A model generated the notes under the pieces. The model saw only the letters and a program-made list of their open reading frames with translations, was not told the origin of the DNA and did not search any database. Below, piece after piece: positions 16,976 to 25,434 of a DNA stretch of 64,000 nucleotides. The translations under genes and the position numbers were made by a program. The DNA is from Acidovorax sp. NCPPB 3576. GTDB lineage: Bacteria; Pseudomonadota; Gammaproteobacteria; Burkholderiales; Burkholderiaceae_C. The stretch lies in assembly GCF_028473605.1 (NCBI RefSeq), contig NZ_CP097267.1, forward strand, positions 4,952,501-5,016,500, written 5' to 3'. Positions within the stretch are counted from its first letter, which is position 1. Each line of letters begins with the position of its first letter.

Positions 16976-18676
16976 TCAAAATTGGTACGCCGCGCTCACG
17001 TTGGCGCGCCACCCGCTGTCGGCCACGCCCTGTGGCCTGCGGATCGGCTTGCCCAGGATGACTTCGACATAGCCCGAGCGGTACGCCACGCGCACGCCGC
17101 CCCCGGCGCCCGCCAATCCGTGGGACCGGCCATCGGACACGGTCGATACGCGTGCCATGTCCAGGAAGGCATAGGGCTCGTACCGCACCTCGCCGCCGAA
17201 CAGCGGCGGAGCCTTCTGCCATGCCCATTCGTTGCGCCAGTAAGCGCCCCGGTCCCCGCCCTGGGCGGACTCGGCGAAGCCGCGCACGCTGCCGACCCCG
17301 CCAGCGAAGAGTTGTTCGGACGAGTACAGCGGATGGCGGCTCCATTGCCCCGCCGCGCGGGATCTCCACACCCAGGCACCCGGCAGCGGACGCTCCAGCG
17401 AGGCCGACAGCTCGGCCTTCGTGAATGCGTAGCGCGCTGCGGCGGACGGAAGGTCCGCCGGGTCGCGGTTGGCCCCCCACCATGGCAGGCCGCGCGAGAC
17501 GCCGGCATCGGCCGTCCATTGGCCCATGCCCTGCTCCGTCTCGAAGCGCTGCAGGCGGTTGATGCCGACGCGCAGCACGGTCTGGTCCTGGGGCGACAGC
17601 CGCAGGTTGTTGATGGAACGCTCGGAGTCGCGCCGCGTGAGCGACACGTCGAAGGCCGTCTTGCTGATCTGGTCGCGGTCGAGCAGGTGGTTGACCGAGA
17701 GCGTGTAGCTCCTGGACCGGCCGTACACGAGCGCGGTGTCGCCCACGAGGTTCTGGTATTCCGAGATGGACGCCATGCCCGTCAGCGTGGTGTAGCCCAT
17801 GGGCACCGAGAACGTGCCATAGAGCGCGTTCGTGTCCGCGCTGGTGGTGAGGCCCGCATTCAGCGACTCCATCAGGCCCAGCACGTTGCCGTTGTCCACG
17901 CCCATCTGGACCCGCAACCTGCCCGTGGTGGCCGACCCCTGGTTGTCCAGCGACAGGTTGTACCTTGCGCCCTCCCGGGGCTGGTTGACGAACTCCACGA
18001 TGGAGCCGCCCGGCTGCGTGCCGGGGCGTATCTGCACCTGCACGTTGTTGCGCCGCAGGCGGTTGAGCTGATCGACCGCCTGCTCGATGTCGCGCAGGCG
18101 CAGCACGTCGCCCTCGCGCATGGGCATGGCCATGGCGATGCCAGGCCCGTCGGCGCGCGCGGCATCGACCGCGGCGCCGTTGTAGAGCAGCTTTTCGATG
18201 GTGCCCGGCACGATGGTGATGGCCAGCACCCCTTCGTGCAGGCTCTGGTTGCCCACATAGGCACGCGATGTGGTGTACCCCGCCGCGACGAGCGCCCGGC
18301 TGATGCGCTCCAGCAGCACGTTGATGTGCGCCACGCCCAGGGCCTGCCCCACGAAGGGCGCAGACACCTCGCGAAAAGCGGCCGGGGACAGCAATGGCGC
18401 TCCGTCCTGGCGGATGGTGTGGATCAGGAAAGCGGGCCCCGTGGACGGAATGTCGGACAGCGCCCGGGCGTCCGGCGTGCGCGTGGACTGCCCTGGCTGC
18501 TCGAACTGGATGTTGGCTGGCGGACCTTGCCGCAGCAGGTCGTCCCGCAGCTTCTCTTGCTGCTCACGGATGAGCTGGTCGTTGGGATCGCGCAGCGGTG
18601 GCGGCACTTGCGCGTTCGCCATCACAGGGGCGAGCGCCAGCACGCAGAGTGTGCCGCTCAGGCGGGGGAATTTCAT
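16976..18676 (-). CDS. cdiB: CdiB/ShlB/FhaC-family two-partner secretion transporter
   Basis: This 566-residue outer-membrane protein has a signal peptide ending near VMANA, then a charged helix (LIREQQEKLRDDLLRQ) like the FhaC plug helix. POTRA-type periplasmic sequence follows (residues about 80-230, e.g. GYTTSRAYVGNQSLHEGVL), then a C-terminal 16-strand barrel with the conserved GSVRGF loop motif and a terminal aromatic residue (AAYQF). Role: recognises the TPS domain of CdiA and secretes it across the outer membrane. It lies 64 bp upstream of cdiA and 9 bp after the small exoprotein gene, so the three are probably one operon. Confidence 0.93.
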   Translation of the reverse strand: MKFPRLSGTLCVLALAPVMANAQVPPPLRDPNDQLIREQQEKLRDDLLRQGPPANIQFEQPGQSTRTPDARALSDIPSTGPAFLIHTIRQDGAPLLSPAAFREVSAPFVGQALGVAHINVLLERISRALVAAGYTTSRAYVGNQSLHEGVLAITIVPGTIEKLLYNGAAVDAARADGPGIAMAMPMREGDVLRLRDIEQAVDQLNRLRRNNVQVQIRPGTQPGGSIVEFVNQPREGARYNLSLDNQGSATTGRLRVQMGVDNGNVLGLMESLNAGLTTSADTNALYGTFSVPMGYTTLTGMASISEYQNLVGDTALVYGRSRSYTLSVNHLLDRDQISKTAFDVSLTRRDSERSINNLRLSPQDQTVLRVGINRLQRFETEQGMGQWTADAGVSRGLPWWGANRDPADLPSAAARYAFTKAELSASLERPLPGAWVWRSRAAGQWSRHPLYSSEQLFAGGVGSVRGFAESAQGGDRGAYWRNEWAWQKAPPLFGGEVRYEPYAFLDMARVSTVSDGRSHGLAGAGGGVRVAYRSGYVEVILGKPIRRPQGVADSGWRANVSAAYQF

Positions 18677-18685
18677 GCCGAGCCC

Positions 18686-20635
18686 CTACCAGAACAAGCC
18701 GAGGTGGTTTTCCAGGCGCACCGGGTCGCGGTGCGGAGGCCGGATCACTTCGATGGCGCCATCGACGCCCTCCGAGGCCGTGAACAGCCCGCCCTCCTGC
18801 CTCGCCGCGCCCTTGAGCACCATGCGGCCTTGCTGCACGGTGAAGCTGCCGCCCTGGTCGGTCGCATACACCTGGGCCCACGTATCGCCCAACGCCGCCT
18901 TCAAACCCCGGTCGCGCAAGATCACCGTGTGCACCGGGCGGGCACGCGCCGTGATGACGGGCGCCTCCAGCACCATGCCCCGGCCGCCGAACACCTGGCC
19001 GGCATCGTTCACGATTTGCCCGCCGGCGCGGATGCTGAGGGCGTCCGCCGCCATGATCTGCCCACCCACCAGGGCCTCCGAGGAAGACGCAGTGCGCTTG
19101 CAGATGAAGAGAAAGCAGCTTTGGCGATAGGCAAATTGCCCGACGCTGTGCGCCTGGATGGTGACGTCGCTCGTGGCGGCGATGTCCACCTTGCCGCCGT
19201 TCGAGAACAGGTAGCCCCCCAGGTTGCCGAAGCTGCCCGCCGACACCGCGAGATCGCCCTGGGCCACCCAATAGGCCTGGTTGGCCGTGTCGGTCAATGC
19301 ACCCATGTCCACCTGGTAGCCGCTGCGGCGCTTGAACACGCTGTGGTTTTTCCAGTCGATGCTGTCAGCCCCTGGCGTGTGAAGGGTTTCGGTGCGGACC
19401 GCGCCGGGGGTTTGCACGGTGAGCGCGCCGTTGGACACGATCCGCGCGTCCACCGAGGTGATGTCGCCGCCGGCGAACAGGCCCACGGCATCGTTGCGCC
19501 CGAAGAGGAGCGCCGTCTTCGCAGCGCCTACTGGCGTGCTGTGCTCGATGGCCCCGCCCGCCCGGAGCAGGACGGCATAGCGGCCATCGCCTTCGTCGGC
19601 CGAACGGTTCTCTCCGGAGATTTCGCCGCCCACGTTGCGAAGGGCGCCCTTGGCTTCCAGCAACGTATTGGAGCCGGCCGCCACGAGGCTGCTGCGCTCG
19701 GCCGTGTTGCGGAAGTTCATCTCGTCCGCCTGCACGTGGATCTGGCCGAGCGCCTGGATCTGGCCGCCGACCTGCTCGATCTGCCCCGTGCTCGTCAGCT
19801 GAAAATCACCGGCCGAAGCCACGAGTTGCCCGGCATTGCGCACACCGGCGCCCTGGTCCGTCACCAGGATTTCGATGCGCCCGGACGTCACCTTGGAATC
19901 CGCGCTGAGATTGAGCGCCAACGCCGAGGAAGACGCCTTGCCCGCGGTGTAATGCACCCAGGGGGTCAGGTTATCGACCGGAGACGCCGCCGTATCGAAC
20001 TGGGCCAGCGATTCGCCAGCGACGATGCGCACCGTGGCGGTGGACGAGGAGAAACTGTTGGTGACCGCACCCTGGATTCCCACGGTTTTGGCCATCATTT
20101 CCAAACGGATCAGATTGCCGGAAACGCCTTGCGAATCGATTAGCAACTCGCCCTGCGTGGTGCGCACATCCACATAGCGCTGCGAATGGCCGGAAGGCTG
20201 GATTTCATCCCGCAAGCTCACGGCCCCCGTCGTCAAAGCGACGCTGCCGAAATTGAAGAAACTGCCACCGTTGACGCGAATGCCGTTTTGGTTGGCGAGA
20301 ATCAGATTCGCACGCGGACCGGTCACGTCCAATGGGCCTTCGATATGCGAAGGCGCTGCCGACAATACTTCCGCCACGATGGTGCGGGCACGCACGGCAT
20401 CGTTGGCGAAGGTCAGGCCCGCAGCCCCGACGTCGAAGCGGGAAAACCCGTTGTAGGACACTCCGTCCTGGGCTGCGGTGGGGGTGACCAGTGTCCGCGC
20501 ACCCGGCCCGGCCTGCACTTGCACTGGGCTGGAAGGATGCGCCACCACGAGCGCCTGTGCGTGGGCCGGCAAAGGCCCTGCCCCTGCGAGCAGGCACGCC
20601 AGCGCCGCTCCCCGTGAGCCGAAGGCTCTTTTCAT
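18686..20635 (-). CDS. Short filamentous-haemagglutinin-type exoprotein (TpsA) without a visible toxin domain
   Basis: The protein has 649 residues from the ATG at 20635. That start is preferred because GGGGA lies 8 nt upstream and the signal peptide (MKRAFGSRGAALACLLAG...AHA) begins there; the frame is open to 20677. The TPS domain is clear: VSYNGFSRFDVGAAGL, a NQNGI motif (ILANQNGIRVNGG) and haemagglutinin-type repeats. The C-terminus ends in ordinary repeat-like sequence (ENHLGLFW), with no pre-toxin or nuclease motif. A Cys pair (SCFLFICKR) lies near residue 520. Being first in the cdiBA operon, it may be a second CdiB substrate, perhaps an adhesin or helper, or a remnant of a former toxin gene. 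Confidence 0.85.
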   Translation of the reverse strand: MKRAFGSRGAALACLLAGAGPLPAHAQALVVAHPSSPVQVQAGPGARTLVTPTAAQDGVSYNGFSRFDVGAAGLTFANDAVRARTIVAEVLSAAPSHIEGPLDVTGPRANLILANQNGIRVNGGSFFNFGSVALTTGAVSLRDEIQPSGHSQRYVDVRTTQGELLIDSQGVSGNLIRLEMMAKTVGIQGAVTNSFSSSTATVRIVAGESLAQFDTAASPVDNLTPWVHYTAGKASSSALALNLSADSKVTSGRIEILVTDQGAGVRNAGQLVASAGDFQLTSTGQIEQVGGQIQALGQIHVQADEMNFRNTAERSSLVAAGSNTLLEAKGALRNVGGEISGENRSADEGDGRYAVLLRAGGAIEHSTPVGAAKTALLFGRNDAVGLFAGGDITSVDARIVSNGALTVQTPGAVRTETLHTPGADSIDWKNHSVFKRRSGYQVDMGALTDTANQAYWVAQGDLAVSAGSFGNLGGYLFSNGGKVDIAATSDVTIQAHSVGQFAYRQSCFLFICKRTASSSEALVGGQIMAADALSIRAGGQIVNDAGQVFGGRGMVLEAPVITARARPVHTVILRDRGLKAALGDTWAQVYATDQGGSFTVQQGRMVLKGAARQEGGLFTASEGVDGAIEVIRPPHRDPVRLENHLGLFW

Positions 20636-21018
20636 TGCCATATTCCCCAAGATTTCAGGGCCCGCCAGGCAGGCCACCGGGAAACCTACGGAAAGCCGAC
20701 GACCACCGCAGGTTTCATTTCAATTTGAAACAATGGGGGCATCATATTCACAACATTGACGCGATTCTTACTGTGTTGCGACATAAGAACACCCGACATA
20801 AAGCCTTGCATTGTTCAACAAATCATGCAATTGCACACTACGATTTCATTGGGAATTGACTGCAATGGTGCCGTTAATGGCATCAATTGGATTCAAAAAG
20901 GCGCCATTGTTCCGATAGCAAAACGAATGAACGCCCTGGGTCGGTAAAGCACCGTTACCGGGGCCGATGAAGCACCCGCCGTTACCGGGGCCGTGAAAGG
21001 CCGGGGGGCACCAAGGCC
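20636..21018 (-). other. AT-rich intergenic region upstream of the CDI operon
   Basis: No credible gene is present; short frames here lack coding character. The region is much richer in A+T than its flanks and should contain the CDI operon promoter, though I cannot name a convincing -35/-10 pair. It holds a 13-bp perfect palindrome, TTTCAATTTGAAA, at 20718-20730, about 83 nt upstream of the first start codon, which could be an operator. Confidence 0.4.
20951..20998. repeat. Two direct copies of CCGTTACCGGGGCCG
   Basis: CCGTTACCGGGGCCG(A)TGAA occurs twice, starting near 20952 and 20979 (27 bp apart). It lies between the CDI promoter region and the terminator of the M48 protease gene. No function is recognised. 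Confidence 0.6.
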
Positions 21019-21043
21019 AAAAAAAGGGGCCGTTGCGGCCCCC
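21019..21043 (-). terminator. Rho-independent terminator of the M48 protease gene
   Basis: On the minus strand, GGGGGCCGCAACGGCCCC forms a GC-rich hairpin and is followed by seven T. It lies about 25 nt downstream of the stop of the M48 protease gene. Confidence 0.85.
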
Positions 21044-21066
21044 GTGACTTCACCATGGCACCCCGC

Positions 21067-21966
21067 TCACCCCCGCCGCGCCGCCTGGTACAACCCCTGC
21101 ACCCGCGGCACGTTCTGCTCCAGCTCGCGGATGCGCTGCGGCCCGCTGGGGTGGGTGGAGAGAAACGCGATGCCGCCCTGGCCGGCGGTGGCCTCGCCCA
21201 TCTTGCGCCACAGGCTGACCGAGGCGTCGGGGTTGTAGCCGGCACGGGCGGCCAGCTCCAGGCCCACCAGGTCGGCTTCGGTCTCGTCGCCCCGGCTGAA
21301 CTTCAAGGTGATGAGCTGCGTGCCCAGGTTGGCCGCCGCGTTGCCCAGATCGCCCAGGCCCAGCAGCTGGGCGCCGAGCGACAGGCCCACGCTGGTGGCC
21401 TGGCTCTTGGCGAGGCGGGCGCGGGCGTGTTCGCGCAGCGCATGGGCCATTTCGTGGCCCATGATCATGGCGGCCTCGTCGTCGGTGAGCTTGAGCTGGT
21501 CCAGGATGCCGGTGTAGAAGGCGATCTTGCCGCCCGGCATGCAGAAGGCGTTGATCTGCTTGCTGCCGATCAGGTTGACCTCCCACTGCCACTGGCGGGC
21601 GCGGTCGTTCCACTGGGCGGTGAACGGAATCAGGCGCTGGGCGATGGCGCGCAGGCGCTGCAGCTGCGCATTGTCGGCGCCGGCCAGGGCACGCTGGGCC
21701 TTGGCCTTGCCCATCATCTCGCTGTACTGCTGGTTGGCGGCGGTCTCGATCGTCTCGGCCGGCACCAGCTTGCGCATGCCCGAGGCAGACCCCACGTCCA
21801 CCTGCGCCAGCGCCGGCCCCGCGATGGCCGCCCCCGCCGCCAGCAGGAAGCCGCGCCGCGCGTTCCAGGTGCCGCCGCGCAGGCTGCAAAAACGGCAACA
21901 GGCCAGGGCGGACTCCCCCTCGGCAGAGGCGGGAACGCTGGAATCGGAGGTGGGCAGGTGCGACAT
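21067..21966 (-). CDS. M48-family zinc metalloprotease, exported
   Basis: This 299-residue protein carries the gluzincin motif HEMAH (MGHEMAHALREHARAR); a downstream DETEAD motif supplies the third zinc ligand. The N-terminus has a cytosolic-like head with several Cys, then ARRGFLLAAGAAIAGPALAQ, a twin-arginine-like or Sec signal ending AQ. It resembles periplasmic BepA/LoiP-type proteases that help outer-membrane protein quality control. It appears monocistronic and has its own terminator. Confidence 0.88.
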   Translation of the reverse strand: MSHLPTSDSSVPASAEGESALACCRFCSLRGGTWNARRGFLLAAGAAIAGPALAQVDVGSASGMRKLVPAETIETAANQQYSEMMGKAKAQRALAGADNAQLQRLRAIAQRLIPFTAQWNDRARQWQWEVNLIGSKQINAFCMPGGKIAFYTGILDQLKLTDDEAAMIMGHEMAHALREHARARLAKSQATSVGLSLGAQLLGLGDLGNAAANLGTQLITLKFSRGDETEADLVGLELAARAGYNPDASVSLWRKMGEATAGQGGIAFLSTHPSGPQRIRELEQNVPRVQGLYQAARRG

Positions 21967-22082
21967 GGGCGGCAGTCTAGCCGCACGGCAGGGCCCCGGT
22001 CTGTCAGCCGGAACCCATGCATGGGCGGTTTTTCCGGGGTGCTGATCCGAAGCCCGGCGGCGTCCCCTATCGCCCTATCGAT

Positions 22083-23006
22083 CTACCTGCGCAGTTCCGC
22101 GCGGATCACCACCAGCAGGCCGAGCAGCACCAGCCCCAGGCCGCTCCAGGCCGCCAGCGGTTGACGCTCCCCGACGATCGCCACCGCCAGCACGAAAGCG
22201 GCCACCGGCTCGACCAGGGTCAGCGTGACGCTGGTGGCGCCCGCGATGTGGCGCAAGCCGCTGGAAAACGCCACGTAGGCCAGCCCGGACACCACCACGC
22301 CCAGATAGACCACCACGGCCAGCGACGGCGGGCTCCATTGCGGCACGCCGGCCAGCAGCCACGCCACCGGCAGCGCCAGCAGCGCGGCGCCGGTGAACAC
22401 GCAGAAGTTGACCCACCCGGGCGTGGCCCGTGCCACCAGCCGCTTGTTCACCAGCGCGTAGCTGGCGTACGACAGGCCGGCCAGCAGGCACAGCGCGAGC
22501 CCCGGCCAGGACGGCGCGCCCGCCGCGCCCTTGCTCAGCACCATCAGCACGCCGCCGGCCACGCTGACGGCGGTGCCCAGCCACCACAGGCCGATCAGGG
22601 GCGAGCGCAGCAGCACGGCCTGGATCAGCCCGGCCCAGATCGGGCCGCTGCCGATCGCCACGGCCGTGCCCACGCCCACGCCCGTCAACTGCACGCCGGC
22701 GTAAAAGCAGATGCTGTAGCCCGCCACGCCCGCCGACGCCAGCGCCAGCCAAGGCGCGGGCAGGCGCTCCGAGAGGGCGGGAGCAGCGGTTTGGCCGAGC
22801 CGGGCGGCGCGATGGCGCGCCAGCCCGCGCGCAGCGATGAGCAGCACCGAGAAGAAGACGCTGGCCACGGCCAACTGCGCGGCCCCCACCCAAAAGGGCG
22901 AGAGGCCACCCGCGCCCAGGCTTTGCGCCGTGCCGGTGGTGCCCCAAAGGGTGGAGGCCAGCAGCACCAGAGCGATGCCGCGGGTGGATTGGGAGGAAGT
23001 CGTCAT
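22083..23006 (-). CDS. EamA/DMT-family exporter
   Basis: An inner-membrane protein of about 307 residues with ten hydrophobic segments and two EamA repeats (LVLLASTLWGTTGTAQSLG at the start of the first). The start at 23006 (MTTSSQS) was chosen; in-frame ATGs at 23015 and 23033 are possible and none has a strong ribosome-binding site. The family exports metabolites such as amino acids or purines; the substrate cannot be read from sequence. The AraC-type regulator gene lies just upstream on the same strand. Confidence 0.85.
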   Translation of the reverse strand: MTTSSQSTRGIALVLLASTLWGTTGTAQSLGAGGLSPFWVGAAQLAVASVFFSVLLIAARGLARHRAARLGQTAAPALSERLPAPWLALASAGVAGYSICFYAGVQLTGVGVGTAVAIGSGPIWAGLIQAVLLRSPLIGLWWLGTAVSVAGGVLMVLSKGAAGAPSWPGLALCLLAGLSYASYALVNKRLVARATPGWVNFCVFTGAALLALPVAWLLAGVPQWSPPSLAVVVYLGVVVSGLAYVAFSSGLRHIAGATSVTLTLVEPVAAFVLAVAIVGERQPLAAWSGLGLVLLGLLVVIRAELRR

Positions 23007-23088
23007 ACCCGCCATGGTGTCGCGTGCGGGCAAAGCAAATGTCGAGCGACACTCGAAGTGCGGCGAAGCAGGCTATGGGCCCCATCGG

Positions 23089-23137
23089 CCTCCAGTGCAA
23101 TGATCACTAGGGCGTATAGCTATAAAAATAATAGCAA
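23089..23137 (+). repeat. Dispersed hairpin repeat, copy C
   Basis: CCTCCAGTGCAATGATCAC is followed by TAGGGCGTATAGCTATAAA and ATAATAGCAA. It is the same element, in reverse orientation, as the copies inside the truncated cdiA genes. It lies between the AraC-type regulator and the EamA exporter. Confidence 0.75.
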
Positions 23138-23143
23138 CCGATT

Positions 23144-23815
23144 TCAGGCGCGCAGGGCGCGTGCACCGGTGCCCCGGTCGCGGCGCAGCGCATAGGCCAG
23201 GGCGCTCGCGCTCGCGTAGCCGGTGCGCAGGGCCACGGTGTCCAGCGGCAGGCCGTTCGCCAGCTCGCGGGCGGCCATGTCCAGCCGTTCGCCGCGCAGC
23301 CACGCCTGGGGCGTACGGCCGGTCAGCGCCAGCCAGCGGGCATGAAAGCGCTGGGGGCTTAAACAACACAGCGCAGCCATGCGCGCCGTGGGCCAGTCCT
23401 CGTGCAGGGCGGCGCGCACGGCGCGCTCCAGCCGCTCCGGCGCAATGGCGCGGCGCGCGAGCACGCGCGGGGCCTGCAGGATCTGGGCGAGCCGCAGCGC
23501 GGCATCGTCGGCGGCAGCGAAGGCCCGGTATTCGGGCGCGATGGCGAAGCGCCGCACGCGCTCGACGCCGGGCTGGTCGGGCGCGTCGATCACGAACATC
23601 CGCGCGCCGGGCGGGGCCAGGAACGCGTGTGCCGTGCCGGCCGGGATCACCATGCCGCAGGTGGTGTCCACGAAGGCGGCGCGGCCCGCCACCTCCAGCT
23701 CCATGCGCCCGTGCAGCGCGTAGAGCACCTGCGCGTGGCCGTGTGCGTGCGCGGCGTGTTCGCCGCTGTAGCAGCGCACCGAGCAGGCGGGATGGAGGAT
23801 GGCGGCGGGACCCAT
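23144..23815 (-). CDS. AraC-family regulator with N-terminal cupin domain
   Basis: The protein has 223 residues. The N-terminal half is a cupin sensor (HAHGHAQVLYALHGRMEL, then VIPAGTAHAF). The C-terminal half is a two-HTH AraC DNA-binding domain (MAALCCLSPQRFHARWLALTG, then TVALRTGYASASALAYALRR). It likely senses a small ligand and controls the adjacent EamA exporter gene downstream, though a repeat copy lies between them. It is divergent from the AmpG-like gene. Confidence 0.88.
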   Translation of the reverse strand: MGPAAILHPACSVRCYSGEHAAHAHGHAQVLYALHGRMELEVAGRAAFVDTTCGMVIPAGTAHAFLAPPGARMFVIDAPDQPGVERVRRFAIAPEYRAFAAADDAALRLAQILQAPRVLARRAIAPERLERAVRAALHEDWPTARMAALCCLSPQRFHARWLALTGRTPQAWLRGERLDMAARELANGLPLDTVALRTGYASASALAYALRRDRGTGARALRA

Positions 23816-23918
23816 GGCGGCATCGTAGCGGCCCTGCCCGGCCCGGCTCGGTGAATCGCGCGAAGCGGTGCGGATAATCCACGCGATCCCTCCACCGCGC
23901 CTGCCCGCCCCACCCCCG

Positions 23919-25253
23919 ATGCCCCCAGACCACGCCCCCGCCTCCGCCCCCCGCCGCAGTTGGCGCGAAGCCTGGCTCGTCTATCTCGAACCGGCCAGCC
24001 TGCGCATGCTGGCCCTGGGGTTCTCCGCCGGGCTGCCGCTGCTGCTGGTGCTGGGCACGCTGTCGTTCTGGCTGCGCGAGGCGGGCCTGGACCGCACGAC
24101 CATCGGCTACCTGAGCTGGGTGGGCCTGGCCTACGCGTTCAAGTGGATGTGGGCGCCGCTGGTGGACCGCATGCCGCTGCCGCTGCTCACGCGCTGGCTG
24201 GGGCGCCGGCGCGGCTGGCTGGTGCTGTCGCAGGCGATGGTGATGGCGGGCCTCGTGGGCATGGCGTTCAACGACCCGCGCGTGGCGCTGGAGCCGCTGG
24301 TGTGGTGCGCGCTGGCCGTGGCGTTCGGCTCGGCCACGCAGGACATCGCGCTGGACGCCTTCCGCATCGAGTCGGCCGATGCCGACCGCCAGGCGGCGCT
24401 GGCCGCCACCTACCAGACGGGCTACCGCCTGGCGATGATCTGGGCCGGCGCGGGCGTGCTGTGGGTGGCCGCGCGCGCCGAGGTGCCCGGCCTGGGCGGC
24501 TACCAGCACGGCGCCTGGCAGGCCGCCTACCTGACGATGGCCGTGTCGATGCTGGTGGGCACGGCGACCGTGCTGCTGTCGCGCGAACCCGTGCCGCGCC
24601 CGCTGCCGCCCGCGCGCAACCCGGCCGAGTGGCTGCGCGGCGCGCTGGTGGACCCGTTCGCGGATTTCGTCAAACGCTACCGCTGGCAGGCGGCGCTGAT
24701 CCTGGCGCTGATCGCCGTTTACCGCATCAGCGACGTGGTGATGGGCATCATGGCCAACCCGTTCTACGTGGACATGGGCTACACCAAGGACGAGGTCGCC
24801 GCGGTCACCAAGGTGTTCGGCGTGCTGATGACGCTGGCCGGCGCCTTCGTGGGCGGCGTGCTGTCCATGCGCCTGGGCGTGATGCGCGTGCTGATGCTGG
24901 GCGCGGTGCTCAGCGCGGTCAGCAACCTGCTGTTCGCCTGGCTGGGCCTGCGCGGGCACGACGTGACGGGGCTGGTCTTCGTGATTTCGGCCGACAACCT
25001 GGCGGGGGGCATCGCGTCGGCGGCGTTCATCGCCTACCTGTCCAGCCTCACCAACGTGCAGTATTCGGCCACGCAGTACGCGCTGTTCAGCTCCATGATG
25101 CTGCTGGCGCCCAAGTGGATCGCGGGGTTTTCGGGGCGCTTCGTCGATGCCTTCGGGTACACCGAGTTTTTCGTGGGCACCGCGCTGCTGGGCCTGCCGG
25201 TGCTGGTGCTGGTGGCGCTGGCTTCCAGGATCGAAACGCCTCCATGCCGTTGA
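23919..25253 (+). CDS. ampG: AmpG-like muropeptide MFS transporter
   Basis: A 444-residue, 12-segment inner-membrane permease. Diagnostic AmpG-type stretches are GFSAGLPLLLVLGTLSFWL, FKWMWAPLVDR, ATQDIALDAFRIE and MGYTKDEVAAVTKVFG. It imports anhydro-muropeptides for cell-wall recycling and beta-lactamase induction signalling. Start 23919 (MPPDHAP) was chosen over 23868 because the upstream extension is Pro-rich and not family-like. The 3' end runs into a diverged copy of the dispersed repeat. Confidence 0.87.
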   Translation: MPPDHAPASAPRRSWREAWLVYLEPASLRMLALGFSAGLPLLLVLGTLSFWLREAGLDRTTIGYLSWVGLAYAFKWMWAPLVDRMPLPLLTRWLGRRRGWLVLSQAMVMAGLVGMAFNDPRVALEPLVWCALAVAFGSATQDIALDAFRIESADADRQAALAATYQTGYRLAMIWAGAGVLWVAARAEVPGLGGYQHGAWQAAYLTMAVSMLVGTATVLLSREPVPRPLPPARNPAEWLRGALVDPFADFVKRYRWQAALILALIAVYRISDVVMGIMANPFYVDMGYTKDEVAAVTKVFGVLMTLAGAFVGGVLSMRLGVMRVLMLGAVLSAVSNLLFAWLGLRGHDVTGLVFVISADNLAGGIASAAFIAYLSSLTNVQYSATQYALFSSMMLLAPKWIAGFSGRFVDAFGYTEFFVGTALLGLPVLVLVALASRIETPPCR

Positions 25254-25288
25254 TTTTCATGCCGATACAGCTATTAATTCAGTAGCAA
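25240..25288 (+). repeat. Dispersed hairpin repeat, copy D (diverged)
   Basis: CCTCCATGCCGTTGATTTTC is followed by GATACAGCTATTAATTCAG and TAGCAAA. It follows the order of copy C but with more changes; the GCTA/TAGC stem is retained. It overlaps the last codons of ampG. Confidence 0.5.
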
Positions 25289-25356
25289 ACGACGCCCGCC
25301 ACGCCTGGCCGGCCTGCGCGGCCGCAAAATGGCCCGGGCAGGGTTCACGCCCCTGG

Positions 25357-25371
25357 TTTACCTAACTTTAC
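25357..25371 (-). promoter_or_regulatory. CpxR-type box GTAAA-N5-GTAAA
   Basis: The minus strand reads GTAAAGTTAGGTAAA, an exact fit to the enterobacterial CpxR consensus (tandem GTAAA separated by 5 bp). It lies 64 nt upstream of the start codon of a CpxR-like response regulator, which suggests autoregulation. The consensus is known from E. coli; its use here is inferred. Confidence 0.6.
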
Positions 25372-25434
25372 GGGGACTTCAACGCAACGACGCCCCCTGG
25401 CGCGACGATGAAGCCTCCCCCAAGGACACCCGCC

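Noticed and set aside
13075..20143. Very long plus-strand frames opposite cdiA, cdiB and the exoprotein gene (13075-16530 and 16115-20143)
   Set aside because: The minus-strand genes have clear TPS, POTRA and barrel motifs; the plus-strand products have none and show antisense composition.
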